Both the position numbers and the translations under genes were made by a program. Below, one piece after another: positions 25,895 to 35,299 of a stretch of DNA of 64,000 nt. How positions within the stretch are numbered: the first letter of the stretch is position 1; every line of letters begins with the position of its first letter. This DNA comes from Bacteroidales bacterium (GTDB lineage: Bacteria > Bacteroidota > Bacteroidia > Bacteroidales > UBA932): NCBI GenBank assembly GCA_016281015.1, contig JAEEHS010000050.1:1-64000 (forward strand), read 5' to 3'. Under the pieces are notes generated by a model. The model had not been told where the DNA came from and ran no database searches. It saw only the letters and a list, made by a program, of their open reading frames with translations.

Positions 25895-26860
25895 TTACAG
25901 TTCCCAAGCGAGGGCGGAAGCGCCGAGAATGGCGGCATCCGATTCCTTGAGCTGGGAATAGACGAGTTTCACTTTGCCTCTCCACAGGGGCAGGACATTC
26001 GCGTCCATCGCCTGCTGGATCGGTTCGGTCAGGAACTCCTTGGCATGGGCCAGCCCGCCGAAGAGGACGATGGCTTCCGGAGCGGAGAACTCAATGAAGT
26101 CGGCAAACTTCTCGCCGAGGATCTTGCCGGTAAAGGCAAAGACGCGCTGGGCGAGGGCGTCGCCTTCCTTGGCGGCCTCGTAAACATCCTTGGAGGAGAT
26201 TTCCTCCAGGGAACGAAGCAAGGACGGTTCATCCGTCATTTCCAGCCATTCGCGGGCCGTGCGGGCGACGCCGATGGCGGATGCGTAGGCCTCCAGGCAG
26301 CCGGACTTGCCGCAGCCGCAGGAACGGCCGTTGTAGCGGACCGCACAGGTGTGGCCGAGTTCACCGGCAAAGCCGTCATGGCCATAGACCACCTCCCCAT
26401 TGATGACGATGCCGCTGCCGACACCGGTCCCGAGGGTGATCATGATGAAGTTCTTCATACCGCGCGCCGCACCATAGGTCATTTCACCGACCGCCGCTGC
26501 GTTGGCATCGTTGGTCAGGGACACGGGAATGCCGTCCATGGCTTCCGTCAATAACTGGGCGAACGGAATCACCTTGCTTCCATCCATGGTCCACTTCAGG
26601 TTCGGGGCGAACTCGATGTGACCGGTGTAGTAGTTGCCGTTCGGAGCGCCGACACCGATGCCGCGGATTCTTCCTTCCGCCTCGGCTTCGTCGATGATGC
26701 GCTTGAGCGCCTCGGCGAGATGGGCGATGAACTCTTTGGCATCCGTCGTATCGTCCGTGCGGATGACGGTCCGGGTAAGGACCGTACCACGGGCATCCAC
26801 GATGCCGCATTTGGTGGTCTGTCCGCCTACATCAATTCCAATAACGAGATCTTTTTCCAT
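25895..26860 (-). CDS. ROK-family sugar kinase, probable glucokinase
   Basis: A 321-residue ROK protein. The ATP phosphate-binding motif GIDVGGQTTKCGIVD is at residues 8-22. Sugar-binding residues fall in LTNDANAAAVGEM and GELGHT, and the zinc-binding signature CGCGKSGCLEAYAS is intact. There is no N-terminal helix-turn-helix, so it is an enzyme, not a ROK repressor. It lies five bases downstream of a glucose/galactose-type MFS transporter, which supports a role in phosphorylating the imported hexose. Confidence 0.93.
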   Translation of the reverse strand: MEKDLVIGIDVGGQTTKCGIVDARGTVLTRTVIRTDDTTDAKEFIAHLAEALKRIIDEAEAEGRIRGIGVGAPNGNYYTGHIEFAPNLKWTMDGSKVIPFAQLLTEAMDGIPVSLTNDANAAAVGEMTYGAARGMKNFIMITLGTGVGSGIVINGEVVYGHDGFAGELGHTCAVRYNGRSCGCGKSGCLEAYASAIGVARTAREWLEMTDEPSLLRSLEEISSKDVYEAAKEGDALAQRVFAFTGKILGEKFADFIEFSAPEAIVLFGGLAHAKEFLTEPIQQAMDANVLPLWRGKVKLVYSQLKESDAAILGASALAWEL

Positions 26861-26865
26861 ATTCC

Positions 26866-28128
26866 TTATTTGTTAACAGGTTTGGAACCGCGGAGGGCGT
26901 ACCAGAGCAGGTACACGAGGTAGAGGATGATGAGCCAGTAGCTGTTGAGGAAGCTGAGCTTGTCAGCCGCGAAGCCCTGGACAATCGGAAGGATACCGCC
27001 GCCGACGACCATCGTCATGAAGATACCGGAAGCGATGGACGTGTATTTGCCGAGGCCCTCGACAGCGAGGTTGAAGATGGAACCCCACATGATGGAGGTG
27101 CACAGGCCGCAGGCGACCATGAGGATGATGGCGAAGGGAACCGTATTGCCGGAAATGGTGATGACCCAGCTCTTCGGGAGGAACATGGCCAGCAGGAGGA
27201 AGACGATGCCGGCGCAGCTCGTCGCAATCATCATCGTGCGGCTGGAAACCTTTCCGCCGATGGCGCTGCCGGTCAGACGTCCGACCAGCATCATGAACCA
27301 GTAAGCGCCCACGAAAGTGCCGGCGATACCGGCTGCGATGCCCAGACCGCCTTCCGCAGCGCTGGAAGTCATGAACAGGTTGGCGATGTTCGGAATGCCG
27401 ACCTCGACACCGATGTATAGGAAGATGGCCACGATACCGAGCACGAAATGACGGAACTTGACGGCTCCCTTGACCGACTCGATGACACCTTCTTCCTTCT
27501 GGGCAGGGGCCGCCTTGGCAGCCTCCAGCTCGGGTTCAGGAATGGCGGAGAACAGGATGACGAGGAAGGCGACGGCGAAGATGCCCATGGCCAGGAAAAG
27601 GGCGCCGTTGACATCCGCCACCTGGGTCTTTTCGGTCACTTCACCGATCATGTAACCGGCCAGGATCGGAACGAGGGTGGCACCGATGGAGTTGCAGCTG
27701 CCGCCCATCTGGATGAGCTGGTTGCCCCGGTTGCCGCCACCGCCGAGGGTGTTGAGCATCGGGTTGACCACCGTGTTCAGCATGCACATGGAGAAGCCGG
27801 AAATCAGGGCGCCGAGCAGGTACACCCAGTAGTTTCCGAACACGCCGGAGAGATAGCTCACCAGTACGCCGGTGAAGCCGATGGCCACGGCGGTCAGGGC
27901 CGTGAACTTGTACCCTTTCTTCTTCAGGACCAGACCCGCGGGAATGCCGAGGACCAGGTAGGCGAAGAAGTTCATGAAGTTACCCATCTGGGACATGGCG
28001 TTGGTCGCATTGAACTGCGCCTTCGCGATGACACCCATCGGATTCTGGAGACCGGTCACGAAGGAGATCATGAAAAAGAGGAAGAACATGATCCCGATCG
28101 CCAGGACATTACTGTTTTTTTTAGCCAT
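26866..28128 (-). CDS. MFS sugar transporter, FucP/GluP (glucose/galactose) type
   Basis: A 420-residue inner-membrane protein with twelve hydrophobic helices in two halves. The start MAKKNSNVLAIGIMFFLFFMISFVTG, the NPMLNTLGG motif in the first half and the charged central loop (about residues 195-220) fit the FHS/GluP proton-coupled sugar symporters of Bacteroidota. Glucose or galactose is the most likely substrate given the ROK kinase immediately downstream, but other hexoses or amino sugars are possible. It is the first gene of the pair. Confidence 0.9.
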   Translation of the reverse strand: MAKKNSNVLAIGIMFFLFFMISFVTGLQNPMGVIAKAQFNATNAMSQMGNFMNFFAYLVLGIPAGLVLKKKGYKFTALTAVAIGFTGVLVSYLSGVFGNYWVYLLGALISGFSMCMLNTVVNPMLNTLGGGGNRGNQLIQMGGSCNSIGATLVPILAGYMIGEVTEKTQVADVNGALFLAMGIFAVAFLVILFSAIPEPELEAAKAAPAQKEEGVIESVKGAVKFRHFVLGIVAIFLYIGVEVGIPNIANLFMTSSAAEGGLGIAAGIAGTFVGAYWFMMLVGRLTGSAIGGKVSSRTMMIATSCAGIVFLLLAMFLPKSWVITISGNTVPFAIILMVACGLCTSIMWGSIFNLAVEGLGKYTSIASGIFMTMVVGGGILPIVQGFAADKLSFLNSYWLIILYLVYLLWYALRGSKPVNK

Positions 28129-28204
28129 TGTTTTGTGTTTTATTTGTTAGTAATAATCGTAGTCGCCTAAAATCTTTCAAATATAATTAATTTTTCTGAA
28201 TCCT

Positions 28205-29929
28205 TTACCGGTTGAAGCCTTTGGCGGTGAGAAATTCCCAGATGCGGTCCATCCAGGTGTAACTGCCGGTGCCGGGGGAGGCTTTGCGCTGGAAGCAGTG
28301 GCCGCGGAGGGCCAGGGTGTGCAGTTCGCTCTGGATTCCCATGGAACGGTGTTTCTCCCATACTTTGACCGAGGTCATCGATGACCAGACGTCTGCGTCT
28401 CCATGGAGCAGGAGTAGCGGTGCGGTATTCAGGTCGAACGCGAATTCCGGGGCCAGGCGGACCGTGTCCTCCACGCCTGCAAAGCGGTTTTGGCTGTCCA
28501 GGTTGTCCGTCATCCCGTAGGCGGGATAGATGGCGATGCCCCACTGGACTTTCGGCGAGATGCGGTCCCGCTCATCGACGGGGAGGTAGGACTGATGGAC
28601 GGAGGAAGTGGTTCCCATGAGGGTCAGGTGACCGCCGGCGGAGGATCCCATGATTCCGATACGGTCGGGGTCGAGTCCGTAGCCGGCCGCTTCGCTGCGG
28701 ACCATCCGGACGGCGCGCTGCACGTCCTGCCAGGCCGTCGTGTGCTTGGAAAGGCCCTGGGGACGCGGCGAGCGGTATTTCAGCGTCACGACCGTCATTC
28801 CTTTTTCGTTGAGGAAACGGCGGATCGGGGCCACCTCGAAGCCGTCCGGGTTGTTCCCTTGGTATCCGCCACCGGAATAGACAATCTGGATGGCCGCGGT
28901 CTTCCGCTCCTTCGGGAAATGCCATTCCAGATACGGCTCACACTGCTGCTCCTGGGCATCCGGCATCTTTCCTTCGGGCCATAGGGCCTCCTTCCGGTAC
29001 GTTCCCCGCGCCTCATCGGAGGGGAAGCGGTCCATCAGGGCGACCTCTTCCGGGACCTCTCCCAGGAAACCCATCTGCCGCATGAACTCGACGGCCCGCT
29101 CAAAGCCGAAGGCCCCGTGGCCCTTTTCGGGATACAGGTGGAGTTCGGCGGGAATCCCCATCGCATGGAGCCGGCGGTAGATCAGGGTGGAACCGTTCGG
29201 GGAATAGGGGTCACGTCCGCCGTGATGGAGTGACATCGGACAGGTCTTTCCGTCAAAATGGAAGATGCTGTCAATCTCGACGTCCGGCCCATAGCCTTCC
29301 CGACGGGCGCGGGTCCCGCCGGAAGCGTCGGTCGTGACATAGGCCGGGGCGTTCACGATGGCCCAGTTGATGTGGCAGGCCGTGGAGTCCAGTTTGTCCA
29401 CAGGGGCATAGGCGCGGGTCTGGGAACTGGTCGCCAGGAGGAGGGCGAGATGTGATCCCGCCGACATGGAAATCGTTCCGATCCGCTCCGGATCAAAACC
29501 GCGCCGGGCCGCCTCGCTGCGCACGAGGCGCACCGCCCGCTGTCCGTCCTCCCAGGCCGTCTGCCAGACCGGCAGTCCGACCGGACGGGGGGTGCGGTAC
29601 ACGAAATTGACACACTGGAATCCCAGTGCCGTCAGCTCCCGGCTCCACATCTCGATCAGGCCCACGTCGCAGCAGTTGTTGTAGCCGCCGCCGGAGATCA
29701 GGATCATGCAGGCGCCATTCGGCACCGAAGGGGCATCGAACCATTCCAGGTAGGCAGTCCGGTGCTTCTTGGGGTTGAACTTGGGGTTAGCGGTTTCGCT
29801 CGTCATGGCCGCGATCTGATGCTCCTGCGCCGAGGGCATGACTTTCAGGGAGGGCCATACGCTTTCCCGCTCCAGCGCCAGGGCCGGGAGGGAGAAAAGC
29901 AGGCCGACTAGAAGAAAGAATCGTTTCAT
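28205..29929 (-). CDS. Exported protein with two fused alpha/beta-hydrolase (acetylesterase-like) domains
   Basis: A 574-residue secreted protein. ATG 29929 begins a signal peptide (MKRFFLLVGLLFSLPALA). Two homologous hydrolase domains follow. Domain 1 (about residues 40-285) has SGGGYNN, the elbow SMSAGS, GGRDPYSPNGS and KGHGAF. Domain 2 (about 300-574) has SGGGYQGNN, the elbow GSSAGG, HGDADVWSSM and LRGHCF. Both keep Ser, Asp and His candidates, so both may be active. The fold resembles BXE/BD-FAE-type xylan and acetyl esterases of Bacteroidota. An extracytoplasmic deacetylase role is inference. Confidence 0.88.
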   Translation of the reverse strand: MKRFFLLVGLLFSLPALALERESVWPSLKVMPSAQEHQIAAMTSETANPKFNPKKHRTAYLEWFDAPSVPNGACMILISGGGYNNCCDVGLIEMWSRELTALGFQCVNFVYRTPRPVGLPVWQTAWEDGQRAVRLVRSEAARRGFDPERIGTISMSAGSHLALLLATSSQTRAYAPVDKLDSTACHINWAIVNAPAYVTTDASGGTRARREGYGPDVEIDSIFHFDGKTCPMSLHHGGRDPYSPNGSTLIYRRLHAMGIPAELHLYPEKGHGAFGFERAVEFMRQMGFLGEVPEEVALMDRFPSDEARGTYRKEALWPEGKMPDAQEQQCEPYLEWHFPKERKTAAIQIVYSGGGYQGNNPDGFEVAPIRRFLNEKGMTVVTLKYRSPRPQGLSKHTTAWQDVQRAVRMVRSEAAGYGLDPDRIGIMGSSAGGHLTLMGTTSSVHQSYLPVDERDRISPKVQWGIAIYPAYGMTDNLDSQNRFAGVEDTVRLAPEFAFDLNTAPLLLLHGDADVWSSMTSVKVWEKHRSMGIQSELHTLALRGHCFQRKASPGTGSYTWMDRIWEFLTAKGFNR

Positions 29930-29935
29930 AGGGAT

Positions 29936-29965
29936 AAAATAAGCCCGGCTCACAAGGGGCCGGGC
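29936..29965 (-). terminator. Rho-independent terminator after ppdK
   Basis: Read on the minus strand, GCCCGGC pairs with GCCGGGC around a nine-base loop (29943-29965) and is followed by TTATTTT. It starts 16 bases past the ppdK stop and lies just upstream of the esterase gene. Confidence 0.8.
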
Positions 29966-29980
29966 ATGGAAAACTTGAAA

Positions 29981-32707
29981 TTACTTGCTCTGTTTGATTT
30001 CGGCCTGGGCTGCGGCGAGGCGGGCGATCGGGACACGGAAAGGAGAGCAGGATACGTAGTTGATGCCGATGGTGTTGAAGAACTCGATGGACTTCGGGTC
30101 ACCGCCATGCTCACCGCAGATTCCGCAGGTGAGGTTTTCGCGGCGGCTGCGGCCCTTGTCCACGCCGAGTTTTACCAGCTGGCCGACGGCCTTGACATCA
30201 ATCGTCTGGAACGGATCGCTGTCGAGAATCTTGTTCCCGAGGTAGTCACCCATGAAGGTGCCGATGTCGTCCCGGCTGAAGCCGAAGGTCATCTGGGTCA
30301 GGTCGTTGGTCCCGAAGCTGAACAATCCGGCGGCGCGCGACATGCGCTCGGCCGCCAGGGCAGCACGCGGAACCTCGATCATGGTACCGAACAGGTAGTC
30401 GATCAGCTGGCCGCTGTGCGCCTCCACCTGGGCCTTAACCCGGTCGCAGATGGCCTTCTGGAAGCTGAGTTCGCGGGCGGAGATGGTCACAGGAATCATG
30501 ATCTCCGGCTTCGGGTTGAGCCCTTCCTTCTGGAGTTCGGCCGTGGCGGTGAAGATGGCGCGGTACTGGGTCTCGGCGATGAGCGGGAAGCTCACGTGGA
30601 GACGCACGCCGCGGTGACCCATCATCGGGTTGACCTCGTGGAGGCTCTCACCCCGCTTTTCGATTTCCTTGACAGAAACACCGAGTTCAGCGGCGAGTTC
30701 CTTCTTCTTGTCTTCGCCCTTCGGCACGAATTCGTGGAGCGGCGGGTCCAGGAGGCGGAACACGACGGGCTTGCCGTCCATCACGCGGAGGGTTTCCTTG
30801 ACGGCGGCCTTCATGAACGGCTCGAGTTCGGCGAGCGCGCTCTGACGCTCGGCGTCGGTGTCGCAGAGAATCATCTTGCGGAGCTTGCCGAGAGGAATTT
30901 CCGAGTTGCGGCCATAGAACATGTGCTCGATACGGAAGAGGCCGATACCCTGGGCGCCGAACTTGAGGGCGCGGGCGGCATCCTCGGGGGTGGCGGCATT
31001 GGTGCGGACACCGAGTTTGCGGAACTTGTCGCACAGGGCCATGAACTTCGCGAAGAGCGGGTTCTCGGAAGCGTCCATCGTGTCAATGGCACCGGCATAC
31101 ACCAGACCCTTGGCACCGTTGAGGCTCAGCCATTCGCCTTCCTTGAAGGTCTTGTCGACACCGGCGAAACGGACGGTCTTGTCCTTGAAGTTGATCTTCA
31201 GGGCGTCGCAGCCGACGATGCAGCACTTGCCCCAGCCACGGGCCACGAGGGCGGCGTGGGAGGTCATGCCACCGCGTTCGGTCAGGATACCGACGGAAGC
31301 GTGCATGCCGTCGATGTCCTCCGGAGAGGTCTCTTCACGGACCAGGATGCACTTCTTCCCTTCCTTGGCATATTCGATGGCGTCTTCGGAGGTGAAGACA
31401 ATCTGGCCGACGGCGCCGCCCGGAGAAGCCGGGAGACCCTGGGCCAGCACTTCGGCCTTCTTCTCGGACGCAGGATCGAGAATCGGATGGAGCACCTCGT
31501 CCAGCTGGGCGGGAGCGACCCTCATCACGGCTGTCTTTTCGTCAATCAGGCCTTCTTCGACCATGTCGACGGCCATCTGCAGGGCGGCCAGGCCGGTACG
31601 CTTGCCGATGCGGCACTGTAGCATCCAAAGCTTGCCTTCCTGGATGGTGAATTCGATGTCCTGCATATCCTGAAAGTGGTCTTCGAGGCGTTTGCGGATG
31701 TCGTCGAGTTCTTTGTAGACTTCCGGCATGGCGGTCTCGAGGGAAGCGAGATTCTTGTTCTTCTCGCTCTTGGTCGCTTCGTTGAGCGGGTTCGGGGTGC
31801 GGATACCCGCGACGACGTCCTCGCCCTGGGCGTTGATCAGCCATTCGCCGTAGAACTTGTTGTCACCGTTGGCCGGGTTGCGGGAGAAGGCCACGCCGGT
31901 GGCGGAGGTGTCGCCCATGTTTCCGAAGACCATTGACTGGACATTCACAGCCGTGCCCCAGTCATCCGGAATGTGCTCGATCTGGCGGTAGCGGATGGCC
32001 CGCTTGCCGTTCCAGGACTTGAACACGCCGCCGATGGAACCCCAGAGCTGGGCCTTCGCATCGTCCGGGAATTCAACACCCAGGACTTCCTTGATCCGGA
32101 CCTTGAAGGCCTCGGCGAGGTCTTTCAGTTCGTCGGCAGTCAGTTCGGTGTCGCTCTTGTAACCGCGCGCATCCTTCACGTCTTGCATCATCCGGTCGAG
32201 CTGCTGGCGGATACCCTGTCCGTCGGCCGGCTCGATGCCTTCTGCCTTTTCCATCACGACGTCGGAATACATCATGATGAGGCGGCGGTATGCATCGTAG
32301 ACAAAACGCGGATTGCCGGTTTTCTTGATGAGCCCAGGGATCGTCTTCGAGCACAGGCCGATATTGAGGATCGTGTCCATCATGCCCGGCATGGAGGAGC
32401 GGGCACCGGAACGGCAGCTCACGAGCAGCGGGTCGTTCTCATCCCCGAATTTCTTGCCCATGATCTTTTCGGTAGCCTCCAGGGCTTCGGCCACATCCTT
32501 TTTCAGCTGGGGCGTATAACCGCCGCCGAGACGGTAATACTCGGTGCAGCATTCGGTCGTAATGGTAAAGCCCGCCGGCACAGGCATGCCCAGCAGGTTC
32601 ATTTCGGCCAGGTTCGCACCCTTGCCGCCGAGGAGTTCCCTCATCGTTCCGTCACCTTCGGCTTTCTTTGCGCCAAAGCGATAGACTCTTTTCTTGATTT
32701 CTTCCAT
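29981..32707 (-). CDS. ppdK: Pyruvate, phosphate dikinase
   Basis: A 908-residue enzyme that interconverts pyruvate, ATP and phosphate with PEP, AMP and pyrophosphate. The ATP-grasp domain (about 1-340) begins GGKGANLAEMNLLGMPVPAGFTI. The swivelling phosphohistidine domain carries GGMTSHAALVARGWGK with the catalytic His (about residue 470). The C-terminal PEP/pyruvate TIM-barrel includes GIGLFRIEHMFY and ends with CGICGEHGGDP. It is a monocistronic gene bounded by a terminator and a palindromic upstream site. In anaerobic Bacteroidales it can serve glycolysis or PEP synthesis. Confidence 0.98.
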   Translation of the reverse strand: MEEIKKRVYRFGAKKAEGDGTMRELLGGKGANLAEMNLLGMPVPAGFTITTECCTEYYRLGGGYTPQLKKDVAEALEATEKIMGKKFGDENDPLLVSCRSGARSSMPGMMDTILNIGLCSKTIPGLIKKTGNPRFVYDAYRRLIMMYSDVVMEKAEGIEPADGQGIRQQLDRMMQDVKDARGYKSDTELTADELKDLAEAFKVRIKEVLGVEFPDDAKAQLWGSIGGVFKSWNGKRAIRYRQIEHIPDDWGTAVNVQSMVFGNMGDTSATGVAFSRNPANGDNKFYGEWLINAQGEDVVAGIRTPNPLNEATKSEKNKNLASLETAMPEVYKELDDIRKRLEDHFQDMQDIEFTIQEGKLWMLQCRIGKRTGLAALQMAVDMVEEGLIDEKTAVMRVAPAQLDEVLHPILDPASEKKAEVLAQGLPASPGGAVGQIVFTSEDAIEYAKEGKKCILVREETSPEDIDGMHASVGILTERGGMTSHAALVARGWGKCCIVGCDALKINFKDKTVRFAGVDKTFKEGEWLSLNGAKGLVYAGAIDTMDASENPLFAKFMALCDKFRKLGVRTNAATPEDAARALKFGAQGIGLFRIEHMFYGRNSEIPLGKLRKMILCDTDAERQSALAELEPFMKAAVKETLRVMDGKPVVFRLLDPPLHEFVPKGEDKKKELAAELGVSVKEIEKRGESLHEVNPMMGHRGVRLHVSFPLIAETQYRAIFTATAELQKEGLNPKPEIMIPVTISARELSFQKAICDRVKAQVEAHSGQLIDYLFGTMIEVPRAALAAERMSRAAGLFSFGTNDLTQMTFGFSRDDIGTFMGDYLGNKILDSDPFQTIDVKAVGQLVKLGVDKGRSRRENLTCGICGEHGGDPKSIEFFNTIGINYVSCSPFRVPIARLAAAQAEIKQSK

Positions 32708-32730
32708 ATAAGTTGAGATTAGTAATTAAA

Positions 32731-32749
32731 TTGCACTATAATCGTGCAA
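32731..32749. promoter_or_regulatory. Palindromic operator candidate upstream of ppdK
   Basis: TTGCAC (32731-32736) and GTGCAA (32744-32749) form a perfect inverted repeat with a seven-base spacer. It is centred about 33 bases upstream of the ppdK ATG in an AT-rich region where its promoter must lie. This is the size of a dimeric repressor or CRP-like site; no regulator is identified. Confidence 0.4.
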
Positions 32750-32811
32750 ATTTAACACTTTTTTCCCATATATGAAAGAGCCGGACGGCGGTGTCGGAGA
32801 AAGAAAAACGG

Positions 32812-34137
32812 CTAGAGCAGCTTCGCGGCGACGTCGGAGAGGGCGGAGCGTTCGCCCTTGCTGAGGAATACGTGCTCGAACAGGGCTTGTCCGGCCATTT
32901 TCTCCCCCAGATGGGTCAAGCCGTTGGACCACTGGTCCAGGTAGGGCTGGTCAATCTGGAAGATGTCTCCGGTAAAGACCATCTTCGTGCCTTCTCCGGC
33001 ACGGGTGATGATGGTTTTGACCTCATGCGGAGTCAGGTTCTGGGCCTCGTCGATGATGAAATAGACCTTTCCGAGGGAGCGGCCGCGGATGTAGGCGAGC
33101 GGAGAGATGAGGAGTTTCTCTTCCTTGAGCATGGCATCCAGGCGCTGGACCTGTTTGGAGCCCGGTTTGAAGCAGCGGCGGATGACGCCGAAATTGTCCA
33201 TGAGCGGCTGGACATAGGGGCTCATCTTGGATTTCTGGTCGCCCGGCAGGAAGCCGATATCCTGGCCGCCGAGGACGACGGTGGGCCGGGACAGGATGAT
33301 CTGGTCGTAGTCGGCGGCCTGCTCCAGGGCGGCAGCCAGGGCGATGAGCGTCTTGCCCGTTCCCGCCCCGCCGGTCAGCGATACCAGGGGAATGGCGGGG
33401 TTGAGGCAGGCGTCCAGCGCGAATTTCTGTCCATCGTTGCGGGGCCGGATGCCGCTGGCTTCCCGGGTCCGCACCAGGACGATCTCTCCCCGCTTGTCAT
33501 CGTATCGCCCGCAGACGGTCGTGTCGCCGAAACCGAACTGGTAGAGCTGGTTGGGAAGGGGCTTCTTGTCCTGGACCGCTTCCCAGGGAATGGCGTTCTG
33601 CTGTCCATAGGCAAGCTGCTGGACGGCATCGGAGGCGATGGTCACCTCAATGACATGATGCTCGATATGCTCCATGGCCTCGTCATCCACCCGGTCCGTC
33701 AGATAGTCCTGGGCCGGCATGCCGACGGCCTTGGCCTTCAGCCGGAGGTTGATGTCCTTCGTCACAAGGGCGACGAAACGCTTGGGATGCTGCTTCCGGA
33801 CCCAAAGGGCCGTCGCCAGGATCCGATGGTCCTGGATATCGTCCTTGAACAGGTCCTGCATCGCCGGCTCGAACGGATGGTTCGGCTCGATTCTCAGCCG
33901 GCCGAGTTTCTTGCCAAGCGGAATGCCTTCCGGGGTGAAATCGCACTTTTCGGTCAGGAGATTGATCTCCCGCATGAAGGCCCGCGCATTGTAGGACAGG
34001 GCGTCGTTGCCTTTTTTGAACTTGTCCAGTTCCTCGATGACAGCGATCGGAATGACGAGGTCGTTGTCCTGGAACTGGCGGATGGACCGGTAGTCGTGGA
34101 GGATGATGTTGGTGTCGAGGATGAAAATTTTAGACAT
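32812..34137 (-). CDS. PIN domain-PhoH family ATPase/ribonuclease
   Basis: A 441-residue protein (PhoH2 type) with an N-terminal PIN nuclease domain (FILDTNIILHDY, residues 4-15; further acidic residues near 40 and 110) joined to a PhoH ATPase (Walker A GGAGTGKT about residue 245; FIIDEAQN as Walker B about residue 350). Related proteins are RNA helicase-nucleases linked to toxin-antitoxin systems in other phyla. Here it is a single-gene fusion without antitoxin, typical of Bacteroidota. ATG 34137 is preferred to 34155 because MSKIFILDTN is the family start. It follows the PurM-like gene by one base. Confidence 0.92.
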   Translation of the reverse strand: MSKIFILDTNIILHDYRSIRQFQDNDLVIPIAVIEELDKFKKGNDALSYNARAFMREINLLTEKCDFTPEGIPLGKKLGRLRIEPNHPFEPAMQDLFKDDIQDHRILATALWVRKQHPKRFVALVTKDINLRLKAKAVGMPAQDYLTDRVDDEAMEHIEHHVIEVTIASDAVQQLAYGQQNAIPWEAVQDKKPLPNQLYQFGFGDTTVCGRYDDKRGEIVLVRTREASGIRPRNDGQKFALDACLNPAIPLVSLTGGAGTGKTLIALAAALEQAADYDQIILSRPTVVLGGQDIGFLPGDQKSKMSPYVQPLMDNFGVIRRCFKPGSKQVQRLDAMLKEEKLLISPLAYIRGRSLGKVYFIIDEAQNLTPHEVKTIITRAGEGTKMVFTGDIFQIDQPYLDQWSNGLTHLGEKMAGQALFEHVFLSKGERSALSDVAAKLL

Positions 34138-34138
34138 G

Positions 34139-35257
34139 TCAGTCTTCTCCTTCAAGGGTGTTCAGCAGGGATTTGAGGATGCCGTGGATGCCGGAGTCTT
34201 CCGAAGAGAGGACGGTCACGGCGGTAGAGCCGGGCACGGGATGCCCGAGCGGGAAATAGGCGACGTCCTGGAGCAGGAGTTCCGCATCGATATAGTCGTA
34301 GTCCAGATCCGCGATCTGGAGGATGACCCCGGGGACTTCGCTGAACAGGACCCGGAGCGGCAATTCGCTGTAGGCGCGGCAGATATCTCCGACGGAGATG
34401 TCTGCGCCCGTGGACGAAGCCATGGTCCTCAGGGTCGTGAGCAGGCCGCCTTCTCCGACGGTCGCTCCGGCCTTGACAATCCCGTCTTCGACCAGTTCCC
34501 GCACCACTTCATAGCAGTCGATGAAGTAGTCGGCATCCCCGATTTCCGGGGCGGTGGGTGCCTGGGCTGCGGTGACGGTGGCTGCCGCACTGCCGCCGAG
34601 GCGGAAGTCGCAGGAGTCGAAGGGGATGTAAATCAGCCAGTCGGAGGTCTCCGGAAGGATGGATGCGGGGCAGCGGCGCCGGGCGGAAATGCGCGGATGG
34701 GCCGTCCGGAAAGGAAGTTCCCGGAACAGCGACTCTTCTTCCTCGGGGGATGCTTCTTCCCCGGGCGTCGTAACGGCTTTGAAATGGACGGAAGGGGTGC
34801 CTGTGGAAAACTGCAGTTCCTTGAAGCGCAGGCCCAGGGCATCCATGTATTCGCCGGCTTTCTCCACCGAAGCGTAGAAGGCGGCCATGTTGCCGATTTC
34901 CCGATCGTTCCATTTCCATTCTCCCTTGAGTTCCAGGTCGCCGAGGCGGAAATGGCCGCCCATCCAGATGGCGTCGACCAGGGCACGGGCCATGCGGGCG
35001 GCGGTATAGGATGCGGCATAGGGGAGGGGAAGCGGCCGGCGGGGGAGGGCGAGGACCGCGTCGGCGATGTCGTCCGGATCCATCTGGTAGAAACGGCCGC
35101 TGTCGGCCGTGACATCCAGCGTCTCGTCAGCAATCTGTCCGCCGTCTTCCCCGGGGGGAACGACTCCCGGAAGGGAACACTCCTGCAGGATGTCCGCCGG
35201 AGTCAGTTCCTGGGGGACGCCGTCAATCAGAAAGGTGCTATGCAGAATTCTTTCCAT
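34139..35257 (-). CDS. PurM/PurL C-domain-like (AIR synthase-related) protein, uncharacterised
   Basis: A 372-residue soluble protein starting at ATG 35257; the frame stays open further upstream, but only as a shadow of folC. The second half resembles AIR-synthase-fold domains: an Ala/Val-rich GGSAAATVTAAQ segment, then VGEGGLLTTLRTMASSTGADISV, then LRVLFSEVPGVILQIADLD, which is like the C-domain of PurM/PurL. The N-terminal half has an aromatic LKGEWKWND segment and no ATP-binding signature that I can see. It may bind a nucleotide or metabolite. It precedes the PhoH gene in one transcript and is divergent from folC across 42 bases. Confidence 0.7.
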   Translation of the reverse strand: MERILHSTFLIDGVPQELTPADILQECSLPGVVPPGEDGGQIADETLDVTADSGRFYQMDPDDIADAVLALPRRPLPLPYAASYTAARMARALVDAIWMGGHFRLGDLELKGEWKWNDREIGNMAAFYASVEKAGEYMDALGLRFKELQFSTGTPSVHFKAVTTPGEEASPEEEESLFRELPFRTAHPRISARRRCPASILPETSDWLIYIPFDSCDFRLGGSAAATVTAAQAPTAPEIGDADYFIDCYEVVRELVEDGIVKAGATVGEGGLLTTLRTMASSTGADISVGDICRAYSELPLRVLFSEVPGVILQIADLDYDYIDAELLLQDVAYFPLGHPVPGSTAVTVLSSEDSGIHGILKSLLNTLEGED

Positions 35258-35287
35258 TGTCGGCTCAAATATAAGCATTTTTCTTTG

Positions 35288-35295
35288 TACATTTG
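35288..35295 (+). promoter_or_regulatory. -7 promoter element four bases before the folC ATG
   Basis: TACATTTG ends four bases before ATG 35300. A -33 TTG at the expected distance is missing. If used, transcription would begin at or inside the start codon. Confidence 0.45.
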
Positions 35296-35299
35296 CGGT

